Positions 46,825 through 56,221 of a DNA stretch of 64,000 nt are shown here, in pieces. A model generated the notes under the pieces. That model saw only the letters and a list, made by a program, of their open reading frames with translations. It was not told the DNA's origin and did not search any database. The number at the start of each line of letters is the position of its first letter. The first letter of the stretch is position 1. Position numbers and translations under genes: made by a program. Location: contig CACEFF010000001.1 in assembly GCA_902558815.1 (NCBI GenBank), positions 1 to 64,000 on the forward strand. Reading direction: 5' to 3'. The stretch is from an uncultured Pelagibacteraceae bacterium (lineage in GTDB: Bacteria; Pseudomonadota; Alphaproteobacteria; Pelagibacterales; Pelagibacteraceae).

Positions 46825-47897
46825 TGAGTTTTAAGTGTGGAATAGTTGGATTACCTAACGTTGGTAAATCAACTTTATTTAATGCCTTAACTAACTCTAG
46901 TAAAGCACAAGCTGCTAATTTTCCATTTTGTACTATAGACCCAAATATAGGTATAGTATCAGTGCCTGATGATAGATTAGAAAATTTAGCTAAAGTTTCA
47001 AATTCAAAAAAAATTATAAATACAACTATATCATTTGTAGATATTGCTGGTTTAGTAAAGGGAGCATCAAAAGGAGAAGGTTTAGGAAATAAATTTCTTT
47101 CTCATATACGAGAAGTTGATGCGATTATACACTTGATAAGATGTTTCGACTCTGCTGATATTCAGAATGTAAACCCAACTGTAGATCCAATTAGAGATCT
47201 TGAAATTATTGAAACTGAGATGATGTTAGCAGATATTGAATCTATTCAAAAAAGATTGGGAAAAAACAATAAAAAAAATTTAGATGAAGAGCAGTTAAAG
47301 ATTCTTGAAATTGCTTTAGATTGTATCAATAATAATAAAGATATTTCTACATTAAAAAATAATTTTGATAAAAAACTACTTAATCTGAGCGGTTTATTAT
47401 TTTTAAAGCCTAAGATATTTGTGTGCAATGTAGATGAGCAAAGTTTACAAGGTGGTAATGATTACACAAAAGCATTCATTAATAAGTTTGGAAAAGAAAA
47501 TAGTTTAATAGTTTCTGCTGATATCGAAAATCAAATTAATCAGTTAGATGTAAGTGAAAAGAAAAATTATATGGAAATGATTGGTCTAAAAGAAACTGGA
47601 TTAGATATGTTAATTCAAAAAGGTTATAATATTCTTGAATTAGATACTTATTTTACATCTGGGCCAGAAGAAACTAGGGCATGGACTATTCAAAAAAATT
47701 CTACTGCTCCGAAAGCTGCTGGTGAAATTCACTCAGATTTTGAAAAAGGATTTATCAGAGCTGAAACTGTTTCTTATAGTGATTTTATTGCAAATGATGG
47801 TTGGATAAATTCAAAAACAAATGGTAAAATGAGACTGGAAGGAAAAGACTATATTGTGAAAGATGGTGATGTATTAAACTTCCGTTTCAATACGTGA
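46824..47897 (+). CDS. ychF: Ribosome-binding Obg-type ATPase YchF
   Basis: P-loop NTPase of the Obg family that prefers ATP and binds ribosomes; it is linked to translation control and oxidative stress. The 357 residues have G1 GLPNVGKSTLFNALT (about 8-22), G3 DIAGLVKGASKGEGLG, NVDE in the G4 position, and a C-terminal TGS domain with AWTIQKNSTAPKAAGEIHSDFEKGF. The 3' end overlaps the convergent cytochrome c1 gene by 24 bp. Confidence 0.96.
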   Translation: MSFKCGIVGLPNVGKSTLFNALTNSSKAQAANFPFCTIDPNIGIVSVPDDRLENLAKVSNSKKIINTTISFVDIAGLVKGASKGEGLGNKFLSHIREVDAIIHLIRCFDSADIQNVNPTVDPIRDLEIIETEMMLADIESIQKRLGKNNKKNLDEEQLKILEIALDCINNNKDISTLKNNFDKKLLNLSGLLFLKPKIFVCNVDEQSLQGGNDYTKAFINKFGKENSLIVSADIENQINQLDVSEKKNYMEMIGLKETGLDMLIQKGYNILELDTYFTSGPEETRAWTIQKNSTAPKAAGEIHSDFEKGFIRAETVSYSDFIANDGWINSKTNGKMRLEGKDYIVKDGDVLNFRFNT

Positions 47898-48653
47898 CCA
47901 AATTCTTTTCATACTAAAATAAACTAAAATAGTAAGAATAATTAGATACACGATGGCTTTAAAACCCATCTGGTGACGTGACTCAAGGTGAGGTTCGGCT
48001 GACCACATTAGAAATGTGGTAACATCTTTAGACATTTGTTCGACTGTTGAACTCGTACCGTCGGCATATTCAACTAGACCATCAGAAAGCTGATTAGCCA
48101 TTTTTATTTTATTACCATACATAAATTTATTATAGTAAACTCCATCATCTAATGTGATTCCTGAAGGAGGATCCTCATAACCTTGAAGAAGAGAATAAAT
48201 ATAATCTACTCCACCTCCCCTTGCTTTAACCAAAACTGACATATCAGGAGGATATGCACCCCCATTTGCTGCTTGTGCAGCTTTAATATTTTCATAGGGC
48301 ATAACAAATTTATCAGACAATTTTCCTGGTCTTGTAAACATATCACCTTCAGCATTAGGACCATCTGTAACCTCAAAAGAGGCTGCAATTGCTTTTGCTT
48401 GCGCCTCTGAAAATTCAGGTCCACCTTTTTCAGCTAAATTCCTGTAACTTAAATATTTCATTGAATGACAAGATGAGCACACCTCAGTATAAACTTGATA
48501 CCCTCTTTGGAGTGAAGCTCTATCAAATTTACCAAAAAGACCTTTGAAACTCCAATCTGTTTTTAAATATTCCACCTTTTCTGCTGCATTAGAATTATGT
48601 TGAAATCCAAAAAGAAATATAATTAAGAATATTATTCTAAAAAAATTTTTCAC
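47874..48653 (-). CDS. petC: Cytochrome c1 of the bc1 complex
   Basis: Haem c subunit of respiratory complex III, anchored in the inner membrane with its domain in the periplasm. The 259 residues have a signal peptide (about 1-23), the haem site C59-S-S-C62-H63, a later methionine-ligand region, and one C-terminal membrane helix (about 228-246) followed by KRIWSRIETEV. It ends the petABC operon and starts directly after the petB stop codon. Confidence 0.95.
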   Translation of the reverse strand: MKNFFRIIFLIIFLFGFQHNSNAAEKVEYLKTDWSFKGLFGKFDRASLQRGYQVYTEVCSSCHSMKYLSYRNLAEKGGPEFSEAQAKAIAASFEVTDGPNAEGDMFTRPGKLSDKFVMPYENIKAAQAANGGAYPPDMSVLVKARGGGVDYIYSLLQGYEDPPSGITLDDGVYYNKFMYGNKIKMANQLSDGLVEYADGTSSTVEQMSKDVTTFLMWSAEPHLESRHQMGFKAIVYLIILTILVYFSMKRIWSRIETEV

Positions 48654-49916
48654 TTATTTGTTCAAACTTTCATTATTCTTTGCTGTAGCTAAATTTGGGG
48701 ATCCTCCCAGGACAGGTTCAGTGATACTTAAAGGTATAGGAAGAGTTTTTTCCTTATAACCCAAGACAGGTAATATTACCAAGAAATGTAAAAAATAATA
48801 TGCAGTAGCTACTCTTGCTATTAATAAATATAATCCCTCAGCAGGCATTGCCCCCACATAACCTAAAATTAAAACATCAGCGACTAGGATCCAATAAAAT
48901 TGCCTATATAAAGGTCTGAATACTGCTGACCTAATTTTAGAAGTATCTAACCATGGTAAAGCTGCCAAAATAAATATAGCGGAAAGCATAGCAACTACTC
49001 CCAAAAGTTTATCAGGAACCGATCTCAAAATTGCATAAAACGGTAATAAGTACCACTCAGGAACAATATGCGCTGGAGTTACTAACGGATCAGCTTCAAT
49101 ATAATTATCTGCATGACCTAAAATATTAGGTGTATAAAAAACAAAGAATGCAAATACAATCATGAACATCAATAAAGCAAAACCATCTTTAATCACAATA
49201 TAAGGATGGAATGGTACTGTGTCTTTTGATGGTTTTTTAATATCTATTCCAATTGGATTATTATTTCCTGGAACATGTAGAGCCCAAATATGTAGAACTA
49301 CTAATCCTAAAATTAAGAAAGGAATCAAATAATGGAGAGTAAAAAATCTTGTTAGTGTTGGATTGTCTACAGAATAACCACCCCACAACCATGTTACAAT
49401 ACCTTCACCAACCAAAGGTATCGCGCTGAATAAATTTGTAATCACTGTTGCACCCCAGAAACTCATTTGACCCCAAGGAAGCACATACCCCATAAATGCT
49501 GCTGCCATCATTAAAAGATAGATTATAATTCCTATAATCCAAATTATTTCTCTTGGGGATTTATAAGAGCCATAAAAAAGAGATCTAAATATATGAATAT
49601 AAACTGCTAAAAAAAACATTGATGCACCATTCGCATGAATATATCTAATTAACCAGCCATAATTAACATCTCTCATTATATGTTCAACACTATCAAATGC
49701 CATATCGGCGTGAGCGATATAATGCATAGCTAAAACTAAACCTGTAACTATTTGTGTGATTAAACAAAAGGTTAGTATTCCTCCAAATGTCCACCAATAA
49801 TTTAAATTTTTTGGTGTTGGATAATCAGTTAAGTGACTCGCCAATGAAAGTAATGGTAGTCTATCATTAAACCATTTTCCAAATTTTGATTTAGGTGTAT
49901 ATTCGTGATCACTCAT
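48654..49916 (-). CDS. petB: Cytochrome b of the bc1 complex
   Basis: Transmembrane diheme subunit that carries the Qo and Qi quinone sites of complex III. The 420 residues have eight or more helices, haem-ligand histidines in the second and fourth helices (for example in [11 protein letters not shown] and [23 protein letters not shown]), and the Qo-site PEWY motif in [12 protein letters not shown]. It follows petA by 3 bp. Standard alphaproteobacterial bc1 arrangement. Confidence 0.97.
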   Translation of the reverse strand: MSDHEYTPKSKFGKWFNDRLPLLSLASHLTDYPTPKNLNYWWTFGGILTFCLITQIVTGLVLAMHYIAHADMAFDSVEHIMRDVNYGWLIRYIHANGASMFFLAVYIHIFRSLFYGSYKSPREIIWIIGIIIYLLMMAAAFMGYVLPWGQMSFWGATVITNLFSAIPLVGEGIVTWLWGGYSVDNPTLTRFFTLHYLIPFLILGLVVLHIWALHVPGNNNPIGIDIKKPSKDTVPFHPYIVIKDGFALLMFMIVFAFFVFYTPNILGHADNYIEADPLVTPAHIVPEWYLLPFYAILRSVPDKLLGVVAMLSAIFILAALPWLDTSKIRSAVFRPLYRQFYWILVADVLILGYVGAMPAEGLYLLIARVATAYYFLHFLVILPVLGYKEKTLPIPLSITEPVLGGSPNLATAKNNESLNK

Positions 49917-49919
49917 TGT

Positions 49920-50429
49920 TTATCCAATCTTAATTGTGTTAGCATTAACAAACTCATACTTTGGTACTTCCATATTTGTTGGTGCCGGACCTTTTCTAAT
50001 TCTACCTGAAGTATCGTAATGAGAGCCATGGCATGGACAAAACCATCCATTATAATCACCCTTTTGATCTAATGGGACACAGCCTAAATGAGTGCAAACT
50101 CCTAACATAACAAGCCACTCAGGATCTTTTGCTCTATCCTCGTCTTTTTGAGGATCTTTTAAATCCTCTAAGCTAACGGATCTTGCATCATCAATTTCTT
50201 CTTGCGTCCTTCGCCTTATAAAAACTGGTTTTCCTCTCCATAGGACTGTAATAGTTTTTCCAGGATTTAAAGAGCTTACATCTACTTCAGTGCTAGCTAA
50301 TGCTTTGACTGAAGCATCAGGATTCATCTGATCAATCATAGGCCAAATAGTTGCTCCTACCCCTACCGCTCCTACAGCATAGGTTGCAGTAAATAAGAAA
50401 TCCCTTCTATTGGTTTTTTTTTCTGACAT
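49920..50429 (-). CDS. petA: Rieske iron-sulfur subunit of the bc1 complex
   Basis: Carries the [2Fe-2S] cluster that takes electrons from quinol at the Qo site. The 169 residues begin with a twin-arginine-like NRRDFLF motif, then a membrane anchor (about 12-32), a hinge, and the cluster ligands C112-T-H114-L-G-C117 and C131-P-C133-H134-G-S. First gene of petABC; the 92-bp gap to the divergent trmL gene should hold its promoter, though I saw no clear -35/-10 pair. Confidence 0.96.
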   Translation of the reverse strand: MSEKKTNRRDFLFTATYAVGAVGVGATIWPMIDQMNPDASVKALASTEVDVSSLNPGKTITVLWRGKPVFIRRRTQEEIDDARSVSLEDLKDPQKDEDRAKDPEWLVMLGVCTHLGCVPLDQKGDYNGWFCPCHGSHYDTSGRIRKGPAPTNMEVPKYEFVNANTIKIG

Positions 50430-50521
50430 CAGTAACTTTAACTAAATATACTTAATATTGATTTTTTCCACTTAATATATGGTTTCATATAATATAAAAT
50501 ATTAATTTTACTACTGATAGA

Positions 50522-50995
50522 ATGACACATAAATCAACCGATCTTGGGCTTAAAATTGCATTATTTGAACCAGATATTCCTCAAAATACGGCAGCTATAA
50601 TCAGAACTTGTGCTTGTCTAGGTGCAAAATTAGAGATTATAGAGCCCTGTGGATTTTTAATAACTGACAAGAGATTTAAGAGGGTTGTTATGGATTATAT
50701 GGATGAAAAAGATATCAAATTTTATAAAAGCTCTGATGATTTTTTTAAATTTAAAGAGAATCAAAGAATTATATTGATGACCACTAAAGCATCTATATCT
50801 TATGCTAAGTTTAAATTTGATAAAAATGATACAATTTTGTTTGGAAGAGAAAGCGCGGGTGTTCCTGAGAGTTTTCATAAATTAATTAAAAATCGGTTAA
50901 AAATACCCATGAAAAATAATAAACGGTCACTCAACATTTCATCATCAGTAGCTATTGTGCTATCTGAATGTTTAAAACAAATTAATTTAATATGA
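50522..50995 (+). CDS. trmL: tRNA (cytidine/uridine(34)-2'-O)-methyltransferase, SPOUT family
   Basis: Methylates the ribose of the wobble base in some leucine tRNAs. The 157 residues fit the TrmL subgroup of SPOUT enzymes: ALFEPDIPQNTAAIIRTCACLG at the start, GFLITDKRFKRV, LFGRESAGVPE, and the C-terminal knot sequence RSLNISSSVAIVLSE. The stop overlaps the hemF ATG (ATGA). Confidence 0.92.
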   Translation: MTHKSTDLGLKIALFEPDIPQNTAAIIRTCACLGAKLEIIEPCGFLITDKRFKRVVMDYMDEKDIKFYKSSDDFFKFKENQRIILMTTKASISYAKFKFDKNDTILFGRESAGVPESFHKLIKNRLKIPMKNNKRSLNISSSVAIVLSECLKQINLI

Positions 50996-51819
50996 ATTTA
51001 GAAATTAAAAAAGATTTAGCAAGTAATTGGTTCAAGACATTACAGGATGCATTTTGTGATGATATTATCAAACTTGAGAAAAATAAACTCAAGTTTAAGT
51101 CAACGATTTGGAAAAAGAATATTAAAAGAGATGAAGGTGGTGGTGAATATAGAATGTTACAAAATGGAAAAATTTTTGAAAAAGTTGGAGTTAATTTTTC
51201 TAAAGTTTATGGAAAGTTTCCAAAAAAATTTCAGAAAGATATACCTGGCGCTCAAAAAGATCCAAGATTTTGGGCATCAGGAATTTCTGTAGTAATGCAT
51301 ATGAAAAATCCATTAATTCCTGCCATGCATTTTAATACGAGATATATTTGTACTACTCAGGATTGGTTTGGTGGTGGAATGGATGTGACACCTTCAAAAA
51401 TTGATAAAAATGAAAAAAAAGAATTCCACAGAATTTTAAGAAATATGTGTAACCGTCATAATAAAAAATATTATAAAAAATACAAAAACTGGTGTGATGA
51501 ATATTTTTATTTACCCCACAGAGAAGAGCCAAGAGGTATTGGTGGTATTTTTTTTGATTATAAAAAAGAAAATTTCGAAAAAGATTTTAAATTTGTTAGA
51601 GAAGTTGGTGTAACTTTTCAATTAATTTTTAATAAGATTATTTCAAAGAAGATTAAAAAAAAGTGGACAGCCAAAGATAAAGAAATGCAATATATCAAAC
51701 GCGGGAGGTATACAGAGTTTAATTTATTGTACGATAGAGGAACAAAGTTCGGTTTACAAACTGGTGGAAATGTAGAAGGGATACTAATGTCATTGCCACC
51801 ATTAGCGAAATGGAAATGA
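50992..51819 (+). CDS. hemF: Oxygen-dependent coproporphyrinogen III oxidase
   Basis: Aerobic haem-synthesis enzyme that decarboxylates coproporphyrinogen III to protoporphyrinogen IX. The 275 residues show GGGEYRML, VMHMKNPLIPAMHFNTRYI, WFGGGMDVTP, HREEPRGIGGIFFD, and RGRYTEFNLLYDRGTKFGLQTGG, strongly conserved in HemF. Haem made here would serve the bc1 complex encoded next door, although they are on opposite strands. Confidence 0.96.
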   Translation: MNLEIKKDLASNWFKTLQDAFCDDIIKLEKNKLKFKSTIWKKNIKRDEGGGEYRMLQNGKIFEKVGVNFSKVYGKFPKKFQKDIPGAQKDPRFWASGISVVMHMKNPLIPAMHFNTRYICTTQDWFGGGMDVTPSKIDKNEKKEFHRILRNMCNRHNKKYYKKYKNWCDEYFYLPHREEPRGIGGIFFDYKKENFEKDFKFVREVGVTFQLIFNKIISKKIKKKWTAKDKEMQYIKRGRYTEFNLLYDRGTKFGLQTGGNVEGILMSLPPLAKWK

Positions 51820-51820
51820 C

Positions 51821-52297
51821 ATGGAAAAAGAGCCAATTACTTTAAATGGATTAAATATTCTAAAAGAAGAGTTAATATTTTTAAAAGAAAAAAAAAGACC
51901 TGAAATTATAGCTGCCATTGCTGAAGCAAGATCTCATGGAGATCTAAAAGAAAATGCTGAATATCATGCTGCTAAAGAGGAACAATCTCATAGCGAGGGT
52001 CGTATCACCGAAATAAATGATATCATCGCAAGAGCCAACGTAATTGATGTCACAAAGTTAAATAATGATGGCAAAGTAATCTTTGGTTCGACTGTATTTT
52101 TAGAAAACTTAGATAATGGAGAAAAAATAAATTATAAAATTGTTGGCAAAGATGAAGCAGATTTAAAAAAAAAATTAATTTATTTTATGTCACCGATTGG
52201 AAAGGGATTAATTGGCAAAAATAAAAGTGATTTGGTTGAAATTAAAACTCCAGCAGGTATTAAAAATTTTGAAATTAGGGATGTAAAATATATTTAA
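51821..52297 (+). CDS. greA: Transcription elongation factor GreA
   Basis: Stimulates cleavage of backtracked RNA in stalled RNA polymerase. The 158 residues have the N-terminal coiled coil with its acidic tip (ARSHGDLKENAEYHAAKEEQ, with the DLKENAEY signature) and the C-terminal FKBP-like domain (SPIGKGLIGKNKSDLVEIKTP). It starts 1 bp after the hemF stop and ends with a 4-bp convergent overlap with the cca region. Confidence 0.96.
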   Translation: MEKEPITLNGLNILKEELIFLKEKKRPEIIAAIAEARSHGDLKENAEYHAAKEEQSHSEGRITEINDIIARANVIDVTKLNNDGKVIFGSTVFLENLDNGEKINYKIVGKDEADLKKKLIYFMSPIGKGLIGKNKSDLVEIKTPAGIKNFEIRDVKYI

Positions 52298-52935
52298 TTA
52301 TTAATTATACTGTCGATCTGCTGATCTGAAATTTTGAAATTATTTTTAACCCACTGTTCTTCAATTATTCTTAGCTTTTCTCCTAATTGCTTACCTTCGG
52401 GAATCTTATACTTTCCCATTAATAATTCTGCACTTACTGGCATCGTGGGAACATCTTTGTTTTCGTATTGTTGGCTCAATGCAATTAGAGTTTGATCTAC
52501 TTTATTTAATTTTATTATTCTATAATTTAAAATATCACAAGAAGCTTGTTTCCCAAAATAATAAAAAACTTTATTCATATTATTTTCAGTGAATGTCTTT
52601 GAGTTTATTTTTTCTTTATAAAAATTATCTATAATTTTAATTCTCTTTTGATCTTTTTTAGAAATATTAAATCTATATAAAAAATAATCTGTATTATCAG
52701 TATCGTCTATAATAGCTAGTGATAATAAAAAAATAAAATCTTGTTTTTTTAAAAGATCTTTATTTTTAAAGTCTAATTTGGAAAAAGTTTTTATACTCTT
52801 TAGTTCTGGAAAAATTATTAAAATTAAATCAAGACTTAACTTGTCTTTTATTAAATTTTCTATTGTATCAACTTTTATAATTTTTTTTAAGCTCATTAAA
52901 TAATCTCTCTTTTGATAATTTTGAAATTCCACCAA
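52294..52935 (-). CDS. cca: CCA-adding enzyme, C-terminal part in a shifted frame
   Basis: This frame encodes the C-terminal RNA-binding half of the tRNA nucleotidyltransferase. True homology begins at about 52896-52880 with LKKIIKVDTIENL, which continues the upstream frame's FNELKK if one A is removed from the A8 run at 52881-52888. The residues encoded before that are not real protein sequence of this family. The rest (FPELKSIKTFSKLDF, LSLAIIDDTDNTDYFLYRFNISK, KYKIPEGKQLGEKLR) is intact and looks selected, so the gene may still work through slippage, or the extra A may be a sequence error. Confidence 0.75.
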   Translation of the reverse strand: MVEFQNYQKRDYLMSLKKIIKVDTIENLIKDKLSLDLILIIFPELKSIKTFSKLDFKNKDLLKKQDFIFLLSLAIIDDTDNTDYFLYRFNISKKDQKRIKIIDNFYKEKINSKTFTENNMNKVFYYFGKQASCDILNYRIIKLNKVDQTLIALSQQYENKDVPTMPVSAELLMGKYKIPEGKQLGEKLRIIEEQWVKNNFKISDQQIDSIINN

Positions 52936-53569
52936 TATTAATTTTAAGTGTTCTGATAATTTCTGGGTTGTGTGGTTGCTTTGAATAATCTAAATAAAAT
53001 CTTAAATATCTTAATATTCTCAGATAATCTTCTTTAATTCTTTTATCAGCATCCCCTATAAAATTAATAATACCATTTTCTAAATCTTTTTTTCCATTAA
53101 AGGGGTCAAATAAATTTCCATCTCTATCAGAGTATATTGAGTTAATTGTAAAATCTCTTCTGGAAGCATCTTCCTTCCAATCATTTGAAAATTCTATCTT
53201 AGCATGTCTTCCATCTGTAGAAATATCTCTTCTTAAAGTGGTAATTTCAAATTTATATTTATCTTCTACTGCAGTTATTGTGCCATGTTCAATACCGCTT
53301 TCGAAATAATTAATATTATTTTTTTTAAGAACCTTGCAAACTTCTTTTGGATCTAAGTTGGTAGCTAAATCAATATCGTCAATTTTTTCTTTGTTAATGA
53401 TTTTTCTAATACAACCTCCAACATATCTAATTTCGCTTTCATTAGAATAAGAATTTATAGCATCAAAAATTTTACTAACAGGGGTGTTACGTGAAAGATC
53501 TTTAATTCTTTGACTAATATAATCTAAATTATTAGATCTAAAAAAAATTTTATCTAAAACATTTCTCAT
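52868..53569 (-). CDS. cca: CCA-adding enzyme, catalytic N-terminal part
   Basis: tRNA nucleotidyltransferase adds or repairs the 3' CCA of tRNAs. This 233-codon frame has the class II nucleotidyltransferase signatures: EIRYVGGCIRKI, the metal pair in KIDDIDLATNL, EFTTLRRD-like motif (FEITTLRRDI), SRRDFTINSIY, and EDYLRILRYLRF. It ends early at NELKKNYKS because of an extra A in the A8 run at 52881-52888; the remainder of the protein continues in the next frame. The ATG is only 3 nt downstream of the 3' end of the tRNA-Gln gene. Confidence 0.85.
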   Translation of the reverse strand: MRNVLDKIFFRSNNLDYISQRIKDLSRNTPVSKIFDAINSYSNESEIRYVGGCIRKIINKEKIDDIDLATNLDPKEVCKVLKKNNINYFESGIEHGTITAVEDKYKFEITTLRRDISTDGRHAKIEFSNDWKEDASRRDFTINSIYSDRDGNLFDPFNGKKDLENGIINFIGDADKRIKEDYLRILRYLRFYLDYSKQPHNPEIIRTLKINIGGISKLSKERLFNELKKNYKS

Positions 53570-53572
53570 AGT

Positions 53573-53646
53573 TGGCTGGGGCGCTAGGATTCGAACCTAG
53601 GATGCAGGTACCAAAAACCCGTGCCTTACCGCTTGGCTACGCCCCA
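53573..53646 (-). tRNA. tRNA-Gln(TTG)
   Basis: Cloverleaf with acceptor TGGGGCG / CGCCCCA, D-arm GCC...GGC, anticodon stem CGGGT/ACCTG, loop TTTTGGT (anticodon TTG), T-arm CCTAG-GTTCGAAT-type loop, discriminator G and encoded CCA. The TGGGG acceptor start is typical of bacterial tRNA-Gln. Its 3' end is 3 nt from the cca start codon on the same strand. Confidence 0.95.
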
Positions 53647-53679
53647 ATATTAAGTTCGTATAACACAAAAAAATAAAAT

Positions 53680-54525
53680 TTATATAGTTTTTGAAGCTAT
53701 ACACCAGTAATTTTTATATTTTTTATTAAACTGTTTTTTAGCATAATCACATCTTTGTTTTGACATAAAATAAGCAACCATAGCAGACCCTGATCCTGTC
53801 ATTCTAACAAATACAGGATCTGAGAATTTTTCCAAAAAAAACTTGATTGCTTTCAATTTACTATATTTTGAAAATGCAATTGGTTCCAAAGAATTAGTCA
53901 TTTTCTTCAAATAATTTGGATTAAACATTCTTTTGTTAGGATTATTAAGTCTTGGTTTGTCAATTCTTTTAACTTTTGAATATATCTCTTTAGTGGAACA
54001 GCCAAATTCAGGCTTTACAATTAATAAATGGAATTTTTTACAGTTGTTAAAATATTTAATTTCATTGTTTGAATTTAAAATAGAATTGGTGGAATTAAAG
54101 CCCAAAATTACATCAGAGCCAATAAGCCTTGATATTTTTAAAAGTTCATACTTATCAGCTTTAATAATATTTTTCTTTACAAAATAATTTAATATATTGG
54201 CAGCATTCATTGAACCTCCTCCCAACCCTGCTTTATTAGGAATTTTTTTATTGATCTTTATTTTAAATTTTTTATCTTTCAGTAATTTTTTTTTATCTAA
54301 GATCTTAAGTAGTTTTGATACAGAATTATTTTTACCAATATTTTTAGAAAACCTACCACAAAATAATATATTATGAGATTTTGATTTTATTTTACTAATA
54401 AAAACTTCATCATGTAGTGAAGCAAAAGTAACTATGGTCTCAATTTTATGAAGTGTAGAGGATTTGCCAGTAACATTCAAAACTAAGTTTAATTTAGCAT
54501 ATGATTTAATTTTGGTCTGAGTCAT
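53680..54525 (-). CDS. ispE: 4-diphosphocytidyl-2-C-methyl-D-erythritol kinase
   Basis: GHMP kinase of the MEP isoprenoid pathway. It phosphorylates CDP-ME and so supports undecaprenyl phosphate and ubiquinone synthesis. The 281 residues begin with IKSYAKLNLVLNV, have the ATP loop IPNKAGLGGGSMNAA (about 90-104), GSDVILGF and the C-terminal RMTGSGSAMVAYF. A TTG at 54528 is also open, but the ATG at 54525 overlaps the TPR gene's TGA by one base (TGATG) and is the likely start. Confidence 0.93.
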   Translation of the reverse strand: MTQTKIKSYAKLNLVLNVTGKSSTLHKIETIVTFASLHDEVFISKIKSKSHNILFCGRFSKNIGKNNSVSKLLKILDKKKLLKDKKFKIKINKKIPNKAGLGGGSMNAANILNYFVKKNIIKADKYELLKISRLIGSDVILGFNSTNSILNSNNEIKYFNNCKKFHLLIVKPEFGCSTKEIYSKVKRIDKPRLNNPNKRMFNPNYLKKMTNSLEPIAFSKYSKLKAIKFFLEKFSDPVFVRMTGSGSAMVAYFMSKQRCDYAKKQFNKKYKNYWCIASKTI

Positions 54526-56210
54526 CAAGAATTTATTAATCCCTCAATCATTTTAATATTGATATTTTTGATCATTTCTGACTCAGCATCTTTCATTTTT
54601 AGAACATTCCCCCAGAAATATCTCGCTTGAATCTTGCGATCTAACTTCCACAAAATATCCCCATAATGATCATTAACTATAGGGTCATCTGGCATTAACT
54701 CTACCGCCCTTTTTAAAAATTTTTCAGCTTTAAAAAAATCATCGATTAGATAATAGGCCCAACCAATTGAATCGATAATATAAGGATCATCACTTTTAAA
54801 TGAATAGGCTTTCTCGAGCATTTTAATTGCTTCATTAATTTTATAATCTCTTTCAAGCCATGAATAAGCTAAATAATTTAATATATATGCATCATCTGGA
54901 TTTATCTTTAATGCATAAAGTAAATCTTCATCTGCTTTATCATATATACCAATTCGCTCATAACTGCCCCCTCTTCTATAAAGAAGATCTGCTTTCATTT
55001 CAGAAATATCATCTAAATTATCAATTATTTTTGTATAATATTTTATTGCCTCCTCATATTCCTTTGAATTTTTGTAAAAATTTGCAATATCAAAAATTAC
55101 TTTATTATTTGGTTCATTAATTTTAGCAAATTCTGCTGTTATATAATTTAATGACTCTTTTTTATTTCTTTGCTTTGAAATAATTTGTGCCTCTTTTTTA
55201 ATTCGATACCAGTAATAAAAATCATCCTCCACTTTAAATTTTTTCAAAGTTTTTTTTGCTTTTTTATATTGTTTATTTGAATATTGGTTTTCAGCTACTA
55301 ATGATAAATTGAATAGAAATTTTGGGTTTAAAAAATTTGATAAATTTAAGTAAAAATTTGATTTTTCAAAGTTATCTTGTGAAGAATAAAGATTTGAAAT
55401 TAAAAATAGAAACTCGCCGATTACATCATTAGGATTTTTACAAGAAAAAACATTTATAAAACTTTCTGTATTTTGACTTTGTATCCAACTTTTTCCTTGG
55501 GACAATAGCAATGTAGTATTAATATAATCTAAATCATCAGTAATTTTTTTTGCATCTTCTATTCTATTGTTTTCAATTAAATAACTAAGATAAAAATAAA
55601 TATATCTAGAGTAATCTGCCTCATTGTCGTTAATTAAGTTAGAAAAATATTCATCTGTCATTTTGTCTCCTAAATAACATCTCTGAAAAGTTTCTGAAAT
55701 AATTGATAATTTGCCTAAATTTTTTTCATCATTTAGAATTTTTTTTTCTTTAAAAACATAAATATATTGTTTCAAACTTTCTAAAATTGCTAAATTAAAT
55801 CTATCCAATCTTTTAAGGCTAGCTATTTTTTTTAAATAGAAAGTTGTTTTTTCGTACTCATTTTTTTTTAAACTATCCAAGATTAATAACAAATGTGCAT
55901 CAAAAAAATCTGTACTACTTTTTTCTTTATTATTTTTAACGATATTAATTGCTTTCGAAATTTTGTTTTCTAATACTAAAGAATAAATATATCTTTTTAA
56001 ATAAGGATCATGTTTATTTATTAAAATTTTAGAGGAATTAAAAAAATCTAAAGCTAGTGGGTTATCTTTATTTTCAAAAGCCACTATACCTGAAAAATAT
56101 TTTGATAAGTTTCTAGAGTCTAAATCATTAAAAGTAGAGCTTTTAGAATATAAAGGATTTTGATAAAGTAAAAATATAATTAAAATAAATTTTATTTTTT
56201 TTAATGACAT
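54525..56210 (-). CDS. Periplasmic/exported tetratricopeptide-repeat protein
   Basis: 561-residue protein with an N-terminal signal peptide (about 1-22, ending near YSKSS) and TPR repeats. The clearest are in the last 200 residues: DLLYRRGGSYERIGIYDKAD, NPDDAYILNYLAYSWLERD, and DDPYIIDSIGWAYYLIDDFFKAEKFLKRA. The N-terminal half is helical but more diverged. Alphaproteobacteria often place such a TPR gene directly before ispE. It is likely a periplasmic scaffold; partner unknown. Its ATG is 11 bp from the divergent glycosylase ATG. Confidence 0.85.
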   Translation of the reverse strand: MSLKKIKFILIIFLLYQNPLYSKSSTFNDLDSRNLSKYFSGIVAFENKDNPLALDFFNSSKILINKHDPYLKRYIYSLVLENKISKAINIVKNNKEKSSTDFFDAHLLLILDSLKKNEYEKTTFYLKKIASLKRLDRFNLAILESLKQYIYVFKEKKILNDEKNLGKLSIISETFQRCYLGDKMTDEYFSNLINDNEADYSRYIYFYLSYLIENNRIEDAKKITDDLDYINTTLLLSQGKSWIQSQNTESFINVFSCKNPNDVIGEFLFLISNLYSSQDNFEKSNFYLNLSNFLNPKFLFNLSLVAENQYSNKQYKKAKKTLKKFKVEDDFYYWYRIKKEAQIISKQRNKKESLNYITAEFAKINEPNNKVIFDIANFYKNSKEYEEAIKYYTKIIDNLDDISEMKADLLYRRGGSYERIGIYDKADEDLLYALKINPDDAYILNYLAYSWLERDYKINEAIKMLEKAYSFKSDDPYIIDSIGWAYYLIDDFFKAEKFLKRAVELMPDDPIVNDHYGDILWKLDRKIQARYFWGNVLKMKDAESEMIKNINIKMIEGLINS

Positions 56211-56221
56211 AATTATACTTT

